This document shows, in pieces, positions 10,716 through 21,930 of a stretch of DNA of 64,000 bases. The position numbers were made by a program, and so were the translations under genes. Each line of letters opens with the position of its first letter. Within the stretch, counting starts at the first letter, position 1. This DNA is from Tolypocladium sp. Sup5 PDA-1. Taxonomy: Eukaryota; Ascomycota; Sordariomycetes; Hypocreales; Ophiocordycipitaceae. The DNA is taken from the NCBI GenBank assembly GCA_000750105.3, contig JPHH03000021.1, forward strand, positions 124,001-188,000. Direction: 5' to 3'. Below the pieces are notes generated by a model that was not told where the DNA came from, made no database searches, and saw only the letters and a program-made list of their open reading frames with translations.

Positions 10716-12396
10716 CTAAAGTTTGAATCCGCCTTTAACGCGTTGCTGAAAGACTCTTTGCCCGTCATATCTCGCACCCACTTTTCGAAGAAACGCCAAA
10801 TTGCCTTTGCCGTAAGTCTGCAGCGGCGTCTGGTACGGCGCCGCATAGTTGAGATACTGAAACCTCTGCAGCAACCCCCTCGCCCGCGCACATGCTTCCA
10901 TGCGAGACAGGGCACGGCGTGCGACGTCATCCACCGCCTGCCTCGAGGAAGAATCCGGCCACAGTGCCGACAACAGGAGGACTGTCGGGGTTTCAAGGTC
11001 AGTGTCAGATAGCCTCGTATACTGACTAGGCCATCGCATGACTTACTGAAGCCGTTGTCGCTGGGCCCAACCCCGAGGACATCTCCTCCGTTGTTCCGGT
11101 GGCGCGACAGCATCGCACCGGCCAGGGGCTCAAACGCGATGCTCCAGACGACTCCGCCGGTGGGATCAAACGAGTACAGCGTAGTGTTTAGGACGTCGAA
11201 GAGCTCCATCATGAGCTGTGCAGAGGGCTTGAACGTCGCGGTGGCAAAGAGCCAGTTCCTGTAACGTGTCAGTTCCGCCTCGCCTCGCGGATGGACGGGC
11301 CTCTTACAGGGGCGGCGTCGCGCGCTCATCGGCCAGCGTCGCCAGGGACGTGATTGAGGTGCTGTTGGAGATGGTCGGAATAGCAGACAACTTTGCGAAA
11401 ACGGCAGGCTGGGGATCGGGCTTGGTGTAGACGGCCGAGTTGGAGATTGTCCACTGCTTGGATGTCGCGTTGAAGAGGAGTCCTGTAACAAGAGAGGCGT
11501 AGACGTCGTAGTCGGACGAGCCCGCAAGATCCGTAAAGGCGTCAAAGACGGCCCCTCGTCGGGATATGTCGTTGACAAGCTTCGTGGAAGAGACGTTTCC
11601 TTGTCGGAAAGTCGCTAGGTGGAAGCGTGTCACGATGCCAAAGTTGTTTGTTCCGCCTTTGAGGGCGCGGTATAGATCTGCGTTGGAAGTGCGGTTCGCA
11701 TTCACCAGGCTGCCATTGGCGAGGACAAGCTGTCTTTATGTCAGTTCTCTAGCAACGGGACTAAACCTGGAGTCGAGACTGCTCACTTCGTAGTTGATGA
11801 CGTTGTCGCAGGCCCAACCGACTCGGGCCGTGAAATGCGAGATGCCTCCACCGAGTAGCAGCCCACCAACTCCAACCTTGCCGTTCCGGCCGCCGGCAAC
11901 CGACACTGCGAGGGGATCAAGATGCCGATACACATCAAGCCAAGATGCCCCGGCGCCAACCGAGGCGACAGACTGGTCCTCGTTGGTCTCAATCGACGCC
12001 AGGGCCGTCATGTCGATAGTGACGCCATCGTCGACGTTGGCAAAGCCCGCCGCGGGACTGTGGCCCCGGCCTTTGATAGCAAATTCGCAGTGATCCGTGG
12101 AGCCGATGAGAGCAACAGCCTCTGACACATCGTGAGCTGTCGACGGCTGCAGAATACAGGCCGGGCGGATGTCGGACTCCTGGAGAGACCAGTACGAAGC
12201 CTCCGTTTCGTTGTATCCCGAGTCGCCTGGGTAGCTGACCCTGGAGCCGAGTGCCTGGCTGAGCAGGTCGCACTGAAGACGGACATTAGCCGTCACGTTA
12301 CCGTAAGCTGAATAGAAACCCTGGCCTTACACAAGTTTTTGATGCCGGGATGGGAACGCCCAGAACGGCCGCGGCCAGCAGGGTGGTTGACTTCAT
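10716..12396 (-). CDS. Secreted FAD-linked oxidoreductase, berberine bridge enzyme type
   Basis: Five exons on the minus strand, 12396-12331, 12272-11787, 11729-11308, 11258-11047 and 10981-10716, give 483 residues. The N-terminus MKSTTLLAAAVLGVPIPA is a signal peptide, and the first intron falls just after it. The FAD-binding PCMH domain follows: KGRGHSPAAGF, where the His is the expected covalent FAD site, then GVGGLLLGGGISHFTARVG and WACDNVINYELVLANG. The C-terminal BBE segment reads LNYAAPYQTPLQTYG and ends in VFQQRVKGGFKL. I see no Cys at the usual second flavin-attachment position, so a single covalent link is likely. Family members oxidise sugars, alcohols or secondary-metabolite intermediates; the substrate cannot be told. 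It is divergent from the Dabb gene. The fourth intron acceptor was chosen by phase (GACAG at 10982-10986). Confidence 0.9.
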
Positions 12397-13256
12397 TGAT
12401 GATTGATGTCTGCCCAGCGGGAAGATGCCACAGCCACGCGACATACCGCCCCTTGTATTCGCGAGGAAGGCTCCATGCTGCTCATTTTATACGAGCCGTC
12501 TGCCTCAGCGGCGGCAACTCGGCATCGGGGACGCCCGCTAGCCGATCCGTGGATTCGGGCCGTTGGCGTAGACCCCTGGGCGGCTTACGTTCGACGCTGC
12601 TTATACCGGCCAACTCGAGTCCACCCTGGCAGGCGCTGCGGGTACTTGCTCAATGGTGTCGAATGCCCCCATGGGACACAGAATGCGGAGGAAATACCTC
12701 GAGGTTGAAGATGCGGGCCAGCACGCGGCTTGAAGCCATGGTTGGCGGTGTCGTGATGCTGGGGGGCGACATCGCTCTGGTCTGCCCTATCAGCAGCTCG
12801 ACGTGTGGACTATGCCGAGTTCAATAGCCAGTTGCTGCGTCGAATTGCCCAATCTAGCCATTTCTCACATAGCCGCAGCTCGTGCCGGCTGCACAGTCTT
12901 CTTGGAGCTGAACATTCCTCCATGCACCTCGGTGGCCAGAACGGCGCGCTCTTGTCGCACAGCCTCCGGTATTGCTCGCTTCTCGCATGTAGGTAATTTG
13001 ATTCATGAGCCCTGTTCGACTTTGAAGTTGGGCGGCGATGCCCGGCATGTGAATGGAACAGGCAGCGTGTCGCAGCTGACGGACGAACTGGAATCCTGGA
13101 TGCCCCTCCTCGAGTCCTCACGTCCTTCCCCGCGATCAAGTGCGGGACGGCTTCGGTCCATCATCTTCATCAGCTTCACTACTTACACCCAGCACCCATT
13201 CATTCCTCACCAGAACCTCTCCTCGCCGTCAATTCGCTCTCAAGAGCCGATCCGAG
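12397..13256. other. Divergent promoter between the FAD oxidase and the Dabb gene
   Basis: These 860 bases separate two divergent starts. Apart from the TATA box of the oxidase I see no named element. The last 90 bases before the Dabb ATG are CT- and TCA-rich, as in many fungal 5' leaders. Open frames here have no recognisable content. Confidence 0.5.
12484..12491 (-). promoter_or_regulatory. TATA box of the FAD oxidase gene
   Basis: On the minus strand the word TATAAAAT lies about 90 bases upstream of the start codon at 12396. It is a close match to a consensus TATA box and correctly oriented for the oxidase. Confidence 0.6.
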
Positions 13257-13761
13257 ATGACCATCCAGCACATTGTCATGTTCAAGTTCAGGGCGGACGC
13301 CAAGCCCGAGGCTGTCCAAGAGGTGCGAGGACCCATGTCTACGAGTAGTCCCCGGTGTCGGCCCTCCGCTGGCCAGATGCCACCGAGCAGCAGAAGCGAT
13401 TGCTAACGGCCAGGCTTGCAGGTCTGCGCCCAACTGCTGGGCCTGAAGGACTCCTGCGTGCACCCGTCGACGACGAGGCCGTACATCAAGTCGGCCGTGG
13501 GCGGCAAGGACAACTCCATCGAGGGTCGTCAGGCACGCGCTCAGCCCGGCCTCCGTGCAGCATCACCGCCCTCCTGCTAACAGCAAGCTCCAGAACGGCA
13601 TCACGCACGTTTTTGTCGTCGAGTTCGAGTCCGCCGCGGACAGGGACTACTACGTCAAGGAGGACAAGGCCCACCACAAATACATCGAGACCTATATCAC
13701 GGGCCCGGGCGGTGTCGTTGAGAACGCCAACGTTGTCGATTTCACCCCAGGCGCTTTCTAG
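13257..13761 (+). CDS. Small Dabb-domain protein (stress-responsive A/B barrel)
   Basis: Three exons, 13257-13322, 13422-13532 and 13594-13761, give 114 residues. The start MTIQHIVMFKF is the classical first strand of the dimeric alpha/beta barrel. The end HVFVVEFESAADRDYYVKED, then VVDFTPGAF, gives the last strands and the conserved aromatic positions. The second intron needs a GC donor (CAG then GCACGC at 13533) and ends at CCAG 13593, because no GT donor nearby keeps the frame. With it the protein has the normal Dabb length and reads IEGRQNGITH across the junction. Dabb proteins are cytosolic and of mostly unknown function; some plant members cyclise polyketides. The gene lies head to head with a BBE-type oxidase. 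Family sure; the GC-AG intron is inferred. Confidence 0.85.
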
Positions 13762-14327
13762 CTGGATTGATGCAAACCATGGCGTTGCCGCAGGACGGGC
13801 TCGCCAGGCTACGCGGAGCAAACACTCGGTAATCAATGACAGCTTCGTCGGATATTGAGCAGTGCCCTGAACCCGGTGGAAGATTCTGGTGACCGTGTAC
13901 GAAGTAGGGTTGACCAAGTGACGCCTTTGTTTGAATATCCATTCCCACCTTGTCCTTGTCGAATTCTTTATGAGTTTCACGCAGCAAGGCCAAGCAGGTA
14001 AATACTGTAAGTTAGCGTGTCCATGTTCAATTGCTCTTTGCTCCAGGATGACTAGAGATTCAACCGTGTAAGCCACCAGGGCAAGGATGAACCCCTGGGG
14101 GGTCCGCTGATGAGCTCCACGTGACACCGCGTCTCTCCTTTCCACCCTCCAATTCTCTCCGCCAAACTTCATCACCAGATGCCCAGACGCACCACCTGCC
14201 ACCTCTCACCCCACCCTTCATTCGCCAGTCCCTCCCCTCCCCTCCCCCATTGCGCACCCGCTGCACGCCTCATCCGCCGTGCAGCCCGGCCCACGCGAAA
14301 GGCACAAAAGCAGGTTTTCCGACGCCA
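13762..14327. other. Intergenic region before the UMP kinase gene
   Basis: This is the 3' flank of the Dabb gene and the leader of the kinase gene. Bases 14118-14290 are strongly pyrimidine-rich (CTC, CCC, CAC runs), as expected of a fungal 5' untranslated region. Nothing else recognisable. Confidence 0.5.
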
Positions 14328-15352
14328 ATGGCCTCACGCATGCCCCTCTCGTGCCGCCTGGCAGGCCGCATCGCCAGCCGGCCTGCTGCTTCGTCCCCCT
14401 CGAGCTTCACATCTCGCACCGTCGTTCGCCAACAACTACGACAGCAACAACAACGGCAGCAGCGTCGCCTTTACTCGTCCGAGCCGCCGCGCAGCAGCAG
14501 CAGCAGCAGCAGTGGGAACAGAATCAAGTTTTGGCCCTTTTTCGGAATCATTGCCCTGGGATCCGCTGGCTATGTCATGCTGGTGAACCGCCGCAAAGGT
14601 ATGGACGCGGTGATGTGCTGTCGCACGACAATCGTGTCGTACGTATATGGAAGCTGACGGCGCATGGCCTCGCAGAAATGCCTCCCGCAATCGACGCCCC
14701 CCAGACCGCCGGGCAGCTCCCCCAACCGCCCAAGTCGACGCCCACCTTCTCCCCCGACGACGTCACCGTCCTCTTCGTCCTCGGCGGCCCCGGCGCCGGT
14801 AAAGGCACCCAGTGCGCCCGCCTCGTCTCGGAGCACGGCTTCACCCACCTCTCGGCCGGCGACCTCCTCCGCGCCGAGCAGGAGCGCCCCGGCTCGCAGT
14901 TCGGCGACCTCATCAAGAACTACATCAAGGACGGGCTCATCGTCCCCATGGAGGTGACGGTCCAGCTGCTCGAGAACGCCATGGCCGACGCCCTGCGCAA
15001 GGCCGGCTCCACCGAGGGCCGCTTCCTCATCGACGGCTTCCCCCGCAAGATGGACCAGGCGCACAAGTTCGAGGAGGCCGTCTGCCCCGCCCGCATGGTG
15101 CTCTTCTACGACTGCCCCGAGGCCGTCATGGAGAAGCGCCTGCTCAACCGCGGCAAGACCAGCGGCCGCGCCGACGACAACGCCGAGAGCATCCGCAAGC
15201 GCTTCCGCACCTTTGTCGAGACGAGCATGCCCGTCGTCGACTACTACGAGAAGGAGGGCAAGGTCATCAAGATCGATGCCACCGCCTCCCCCGACAAGGT
15301 CTCTGCCGAGACCGAGAAGCGCCTCACCGAGAAGCTGGGCGCCAGCTTTTAG
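14328..15352 (+). CDS. ura6: Uridylate/adenylate kinase with N-terminal membrane anchor
   Basis: Two exons, 14328-14598 and 14676-15352, give 315 residues. The C-terminal 190 residues are a complete nucleoside monophosphate kinase: P-loop GGPGAGKGTQCARL (from about residue 127), the NMP-binding part HLSAGDLLRAEQ, DGFPRKMDQ, and a short LID (LNRGKTSGRADDN) typical of the UMP/CMP kinase subgroup. It transfers phosphate from ATP to UMP (or AMP). The first 90 residues are unlike cytosolic kinases: Arg- and Ser-rich, with Gln and Ser repeats from CAG/AGC runs, then a hydrophobic segment FWPFFGIIALGSAGYVMLV followed by basic NRRK. This suggests mitochondrial targeting with one membrane span. ATG 14328 is chosen because it opens this Arg-rich leader; a later start would lose it. 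Confidence 0.92.
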
Positions 15353-15921
15353 ACACCACCGACCTCCTTTTCTGGATGCAGACACATTGGTTCCAGCGTC
15401 CCTCTGTTGTAACAGTGGAAACACAGGCCCTGCAGGGGTATTTTTATAAAATTATTTTTGGGATAGAGGCGGATATCAACGCTCATAGAACGGACGGCCT
15501 GCTGGCCAGGGGTTTATGAACCGCGGAGGGCCGTAGTCGTTTTGCCGATCGCCGGCTATTCTCTTATGTCTTTTAGACCTCCAATGTATTATCACATTTA
15601 AATTAATACATCACCCGCTCTCGAGCATCCCGAGGATACGCCGACTTCGAGAGCGTCACTTCATCCCATCCTGGCGTATTTTGACGTTTTTTGTTTCATT
15701 GATTCTATTTGCCGAGAAGCTTGTCCTCCCATATGCTGGGAAATAGAAACATCTGATGCTAAACCGGCTGCGCCATTCGCAAAAAGTTTACCCGTTTTCG
15801 TCGGGCTTGTGGTGGTCCGACCCAACGATGTATTAACACAAAAATTCGGTATCCCAGATACCCCCATGCCAAAAGACCCCCCTCCCCTCGTGCCGCTACT
15901 TTTTGTAATCGTCAAATTCCT
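15353..15921. other. Convergent 3' flanks of the UMP kinase and eIF3m genes
   Basis: The interval is between two stop codons facing each other. It is locally AT-rich (15590-15612 includes ATTTAAATTAATA) and should hold both polyadenylation regions. No coding frame was found. Confidence 0.5.
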
Positions 15922-17335
15922 TTAGTCGTCATTGTCCGTCCGCTCGCGCTGCTGTCGTCGTCCACCCGGGCCTCCGGGGCCGCCAAAACCAGCGCTGTTC
16001 ATCTTCCGCTCCAGTTCCTGAACCTCGCGCTCCTTCTGGGCCTTGGCATTGGTCTGCTCCTGGCGCAGGACGCCCAGGACGTTCTGCAGGGTCGCCCTCC
16101 AGTGGTCCACCCGGGTGGCGAGCTCCTGGTATTGCTTCTGGGTGAAGACGCGGTACGTGACCTTGTGGACGAGGAACATGTTGCGCTGCTGCGACAGCTT
16201 GCCCTCGACCAGGCCAGCCCGGATCACGTCAATCGCCCACATCTCGATGTCGTCTTCGGGGATCTGAAGAGCCTTGGAAATCTTGGAGTACTCGATCTCG
16301 CGGCTGGGCGTGGCGGCCGCCAAGCTGGCAAAGGTCAAGAGGCGCATCTTGCGGTGCAGCTTCTCGTGGTCAAACTTCTGCTGCTCGACCCAGCCCTCGT
16401 GCTCCTCGTTGAAGTCGTTGTAGTCCTCGAGGTCCTGCTCGGCGAAGATGTCGAGGAGCTGCGAGTAGACGGGGTGGGAATCGCTGAGAGCCTGCACGCT
16501 GGGGATGCCGCGGAGGTCTTGGAAGAGAAAGTGGGTGTTGGAAAGGATAGCCATCTTGACGGCGCGCAGGGATAATCTTTGGGCATCCTCGGAGGTGATT
16601 TCCTCCTTGTCGTCGGCATCGAACGTTCGGAGCGCCTTGAGGATGAACTCGTAGCTCGTCCTGTAGAGGAGGCATGGTTAGTCTACCGTTCCATTATCCA
16701 AGAGCGTTCGAAACCGCGCTTTGTGCCCGTCGTCCCAAGGCGACAGCCGTTCTGGATCGCAGGGAAGGCACTCACTCATCCTCGCCAGCCTCCGAGGCGA
16801 CATCGGCAACCTCCTCGTACAGCTTGCGCTCAATCTCCTCGCCGGTGCCCCACGTGTCTATCCACTCCGGCAGGTTGTCCAGGTACGGCCTCAGGTTGTC
16901 GAACATGCTGTGCGCCTTCAAGAACTTGAGAATCTCCATAAACACGCGCGCCCGGATCGGGTCCTCGTGGTCCAGCAGGTTGAATACGGTCGCCAGGGCA
17001 TTGAGCGACAGGCCGGCGCCGTGCACGGGCGAGTTGGCGAGGGGCTTGGCGAAGTTGCTGCACAGCGCGGGCAGATACTTCTTGGGGTCGGCGGACTGGA
17101 GGACGAGGTGGATCATGAGGTTGGAGGCGGCGGTGTACTCCTTCTCGGAGACGGTGTTGAGGGCCTGCGAGGCGGCGACCAGCTTGGCCAGGACCTCCTC
17201 CTTGGGCGCCTCCTTGATCACCAGCTGCTTTGCCTCCTCGGCCTTGAGGTACTCGGCCATCTCCTTGGCGAGCTCCTCGAAGGATCCATCGACAAAGAGC
17301 AGCTGGGGCTGGCCATTGCTCTTGGTGGCGGGCAT
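15922..17335 (-). CDS. eif3m: Translation initiation factor eIF3 subunit M (PCI domain)
   Basis: Two exons on the minus strand, 17335-16776 and 16660-15922, give 432 residues. eIF3m is a core PCI subunit of the eIF3 complex, acting on the 40S ribosome in the cytosol. The N-terminal half is helical (FEELAKEMAEYLKAEEAKQL, then DPIRARVFMEILKFLKAH). The C-terminal half contains the PCI winged-helix part: RLLTFASLAA, then IEYSKISKALQI and IEMWAIDVIRAGLVEGKLSQ with the usual HKVTYRVF strand. The tail is a charged helix followed by a Gly-rich and Arg-rich end. The start MPATKSNGQPQLLFVDG is the usual start of fungal eIF3m; upstream in-frame codons are not family-like and belong to the leader. Exon junction reads GEDETSYEF, as expected. 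Confidence 0.95.
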
Positions 17336-18122
17336 CTTGGCCTCGTTTGCGTTCGATCGCTTCGTCGCCGGTCGGTCGCTATATCTCGGTCTTCGGTAGT
17401 CGAGCTTGACAGGCGAGTCGGGAGAAGGGGAGGCTGTCTCGCGATCGGCTGGGGGGCGGCAGTCTGCAAAAGAGGAGGGGGTGGAACTCGAAAATCTGAG
17501 GTTAGGTGAGCGTTTGGCAGGGTCGGCGCCCGAATAGCCCTGTGGTGGGGCCTCGAGATGACTGCCCACCCCGCCGATTTTTCTGCCACGCTCAATGTGT
17601 GGGCGCTAAGCGAGGGCGGTGACGCGCGACGGCGGGCCATGTGACATGGCACGTGCGACAAGGTGTAAGTGAGGAAGTTCTCCGTACTCAAGCCGTCTTC
17701 GACATGCCAGCACAACCAGTCGACCAACCTCGTAATGCAGGACCTTTCACAGTATTTGCCCCAGATTGATTATGATTCTCTCAAAATTCCTTGATATCGC
17801 TAATATAAAAACCATGTGAGGGCCCTTGTGAGACGCTCAACTCAAACCACTGGCCGAGTCCAACGCCTTCCTTTGTTACTCGCAACACCACGCCTCTCGA
17901 TTACCTAGGAAGATAGTCCAAATAACCACAAACAAATCACATCATGAATGCCCTGTATCGCAGCGTCCCGTGCCCCGATATCTATATACAACCCCCAAAT
18001 AATAAACACGCAAGGCCTGTAGGTTAATAGCCGCGAAATCGAAAAAGGAGACGACGCAAGGGAGGCGCATAATCGTGGATACTCGCACCACAGAGTAGCC
18101 CGCAACTCAGACCCAGACTCAT
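17336..18122. other. Intergenic region upstream of eIF3m and downstream of the Chk2-like kinase
   Basis: This is the promoter side of eIF3m and the 3' flank of the kinase gene, both on the minus strand. One CTCCGTA word occurs at 17680. No open frame with recognisable content and no clear core promoter element was found. Confidence 0.5.
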
Positions 18123-20414
18123 TCAGCGGCCAGTCGCTTTCCCCTTCTTCTTGGCTTTGGTGACCGCCTCTCCTGTCGGATATATGCTTAAACTGTCGTC
18201 CGGGTAGAGCTGCTGGTCTCCCTTACCTCCCATCTCCATAAACTCGCCAGGTGCTCTTTGACTGTCCGGGGCAGTCTCCTTTGACGTGTTCGTGACGCGG
18301 TGCTTGTTCTTGGAAAATACCTTAACGGGGCTCCGGTCGTCTCCAATGGCAAGTTGGGCGGTTACCTGCACAGAATTGAGTGATGCAAGCAAGGTCCTTT
18401 CACGAACCGGCGCCCGGCGATTGACTTCGAGACCGGCAATACCACCGACGAGGCCGCCAGTACTGTCGTTGACAGCAGGCGCGCTCTGCGACAGCCATGG
18501 GTGCGACAGACATTGGTCAATGGTAAATCTCTTCTCCGGATCCACAACTAGCATCGAGTCGATGAGATCGACTGTTCAAGTTAGCATCGTGCATATTGGG
18601 AATAGATCGTTTCCAGACTTACGCGCTGGGTCACCAACGGAATCCCAATAAGGCGACGGGTAGTCGAATCGGCCGCTCTTGATCTGCTGGGACAGTGTAA
18701 AGGGGAAGTCCCTCGAGTAAAGCTCGTCTGAAAATGGGGGAAAGCCACAGAGACAGATGTAGAGGACGACCCCGAGAGACCAGACGTCTACTGCCTTGGT
18801 GTACTTGCGTTGCTTGGAATCTGCGAGAATCTCGGGAGCGACGTAGCTAGGCGTGCCACACAACGTCGTCGTAAACGACTCTTCGCCGATGATCTTGGCC
18901 AACCCAAAGTCGGCCAGCTTAACGTGCAGATTCTTGTCAACCATCAGAATGTTCTCCGGCTTGATGTCCCGGTGCACAATGTTTCGTTCGTGCTAGTCGG
19001 AGGATTAGCATCGCGCCCTCGGCCCTAGCAACAAGAGAACTTACCAAATACTTGATGCCCTGGAACAACTGCTTGAAGAGCTTCCGTGACTCATCTTCGC
19101 TCAGCTTCTGCTTCATGACAATAAAGTTGAACAGCTCGCCTTCAGAAGCCAGCTCCAATACCAGGTAGACTCGGTCGCGCTCATTAAATGTATCCTTGAG
19201 GCACAGCACATTGGGGTGGCTGACGCCCATCAAGACTCCAATCTCTTGTTGAAGCCCCTCCGTCTTTGACCGGTCCTCCACACCGGGATGCTTGGTGAAG
19301 ATCTTGACGGCATATCTTTGTCCCGTCGACTTCTCCACGCACAGGTAGACCTCGGCAAAGTGGCCCTTGCCGAGCTTCTCCAGGAGCGTGTACTGCTGCA
19401 GGAAGGCGCTCGTTTGCCGGTTTTGTGGGTACCTGAAGACGAACCTCGCTTTGCCATGGACGGCAATCTCGTCCTGGTCCTCCAACTCACGGCGCTGGTT
19501 GCGGCCAACAATGGCCTCGTTGACATATGTGCCGTTGCTGGACAAGTCTTCAACGATGGCGACGGTGTCCGTGCCCTTGTTCTCGGTAAATAGCAGACAA
19601 TGCCGGTTCGAAACGACACCTTCGCTGACCACGACGTCTGGGAGGGAGGTCAGTAATTGATTGGTCTTGTCGCGCAGCTGTATGAGTCTCGAGTCTGACA
19701 TACCACACTCGGGATGCCGGCCTATCAGGTAGCCGCCGGACGCGACGCCCTTGATCTTTGTGCGTTCGTACGACTCCTCGTCTTTAAGTGCCACGGGTCT
19801 ATTGCCGTTTGCTTGTGCTTCTCCGTTGGCCGCGGCTGCAATCGAGTCTGGCAGGGGACAGGCGGTCCGTTTCTTCAGCACCAAGGGCTTGTCGCCGTAC
19901 TTTGGGTCGAGGGGGACCAGGTATCCCCACACGCCCTCCTTGGCTTCATCTTCGACCTCGTCGGAGAGGGCGGGATGGCGGTCAACGTACTGGCTGAGCG
20001 GCTGCGTGTCCTGCGGCGGCGAGGAGAGGGCCTGGCTCTGGGCCCAACCTGCTTCGTCTGTCTTGCGCGGCGTTACGTCCTCGGTTCTTGGCCCCGGCGG
20101 CGTCGCGGTGGGCTCCTTGTATAGCTCACTGGAGGCCTCGTTGGTGAGGCCCGTAAGGGGCGACGGGAGGTGCTGCTTGTTGACGACGGGGGTTTTGTCC
20201 TGTGCGGTCTGGGATAGGCGATCGGAGCGTCGGGGCTTCTTCGACTCGGTTGCGTCCTCGGGCAACGAACCCTGCGTTGGGTGTTGGTGAGCGGCCAGGT
20301 GCGACAAGTTCGTGCGCACAACTGACGGGATGGGGCGGGACGGGACGGGACGAGAGACGAGCAATGACTTACGCGGTGACGCTTCAATTGGCTCTTCTCA
20401 TTCCGAGGAGCCAT
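18123..20414 (-). CDS. cds1: Chk2/Rad53-type checkpoint serine/threonine kinase with FHA domain
   Basis: Five exons on the minus strand, 20414-20373, 20271-19704, 19637-19045, 18992-18623 and 18571-18123, give 673 residues. The first exon codes only 14 residues (MAPRNEKSQLKRHR). An FHA domain follows at about 150-265: GYLIGRHPEC, VVSNRHCLLF, DLSSNGTYVN, with the phosphothreonine-binding Arg, Ser-Asn and Asn all present. The kinase domain covers about 285-550: GKGHFAEVYL glycine loop, Lys in YAVKIF, HRDIKPEN catalytic loop, ADFGLAK, then CGTPSYVAPE. The C-terminal tail ends in a basic KAKKKGKATGR, a likely nuclear signal. The protein acts downstream of ATM/ATR-type kinases in the DNA damage response; the Neurospora counterpart PRD-4 also links damage to the clock. 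Only one FHA is present, as in filamentous fungi, unlike yeast Rad53 with two. Confidence 0.95.
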
Positions 20415-21365
20415 ATCCTCGGTGGTCAACGGGACCCGTGAGCTGGGGGCAGATCAGGGGAGGGCGGGCGTGGAACGGGGATTCACAGTCGCCAGGACGA
20501 CGAAATCGATGATGCTGCCTACCGTGAATTAAACAAGATGACTGGAGGTGTTGGGAGGAGTGGAGGAGTGGAGGAGGGAGGAAGCCTGGGCTGCTTGGGG
20601 CTGATGGTGACTGGAGCTGCGTCCTATGTCAGTCAGCCTCTTTTTGCGGGCCGATTTAGCTCGTTGGCTCAGTGGTTTGGGGAAGCAGCCAGTGGAGCGA
20701 GCGTTGGTGGGGAGCTGGGAGAGAGGAGAGTCACGGACCAAGGCAGCCGACCTTGCAGGGGCGATGCACGCCGTGAGCAGGTGAGCTGCTGGCCCCTTGT
20801 GAACCTCGCCCACGGTCTTTATTTGGCTGGCAATTTCGCCCAGAACCCAGCATTTGAAGTACCGGCCCATACACACCCCGCTGCGCGGTACTTGTTTCGT
20901 GCCTACCTTACAACATGTCGGCGTGGGCGCGGTCAGCTGCCGTGGCCGCAGCACCCCGCAGCACCTAGGGCTGCATCTCTAGTTCCACTTCGGGCAAGAC
21001 TCCCAGAGCGATGGTATCTTGCCTTTGATCGTACGAGTACGGACTATCCGAACACTGCCAACGTATTCTCAGGAGGACTTACAACTCATCAGAAACGAAA
21101 ACCTTAAGCTACTGTACGCCCACGGCGTCTTGTGTCTTGCTGAATGACGTAGAGCCTCGTTCCCATGCCCACGCCGTCGTCGTCATCACACCCAGCACCC
21201 ATTCTCGTCACGCCTTTTGCCCGTGTGAGCCACGAGCGCCGCCGTCATGCCATTCTCGTGACGAGCGTGACTCAGCCTCCCAGTCACACTCACGAGTGGC
21301 GAGAGGCCCATCGCAGCCGGGCCGTCCCTCTTGCCGCTTCACTGCAGACCGCACCCGGGCACTGG

Positions 21366-21399
<34 letters not shown>

Positions 21400-21930
21400 G
21401 GCACTGGGCACATCCGTCAATCACCCGCTGCCAGGGGCCAGACGGCGCGTTGCCGGCACGCTTCCAAATAGTCTTGTCTTCTATTACCATTAGAAACTAC
21501 CTACCTATCCATACGGCACGCCTGTGCAAGTGTCTTGCCAAACCTCTTGGAGCCGAGGCTCCTGCACGACGAGCCTCGACGCAGTGCACCCAGCCGGGCC
21601 TTCAATACTTCGCTCATGACTAGTGCCCTCGTCAAACGCCGCCCGCTTGGACCCCGTCTTCAAATCAAGGCCTCTCTTTCGAGGGCCAACTTCCCAAACG
21701 CCGACGCCGTCCGATTCCATTTCAGTCCTGTCCAGACCAGCCAAGGCATACCATGTTCGTGTCCCCCTTGTGCAAACAATCCCGCCTCTTGTCCAAGAGC
21801 GCAGCCATCATCATCGTAAGTGGTAGCATGTCTCATTACTGCCCGCCGGCCCCAAGCTCCGCAATCGCGGAAGCTCGTATAGGTGGTAGCAGAGGGCCAA
21901 GCCCGCCAGCCGATCCCAGAATCTGGGCTC
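20415..21930. other. Intergenic region between the Chk2-like kinase and the ArfGAP gene
   Basis: This is 1.5 kb holding the kinase promoter and the 3' flank of the ArfGAP gene. It contains a heptamer tandem repeat (21357-21411). The region around 20660-20690 has a stretch resembling the D-arm of a tRNA, but no T-arm follows. No gene was recognised. Confidence 0.5.
21357..21411. repeat. Tandem heptamer repeat G(G/A)GCACT, eight copies
   Basis: Eight back-to-back copies of a seven-base unit: two of GGGCACT, four of GAGCACT, then one full and one nearly full GGGCACT. The order of variants is symmetric about the middle. It lies in the non-coding DNA between two minus-strand genes. Confidence 0.9.

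Noticed and set aside
14812..15519. 235-codon open frame overlapping the UMP kinase in another frame
   Set aside because: Arg/Pro/Gly-rich shadow of the real kinase exon.
20650..20700. tRNA-like stretch (GATTTAGCTC, then TTGGCTCAGTGG)
   Set aside because: It resembles a D-arm only; no anticodon arm, T-arm or acceptor stem pairs with it.
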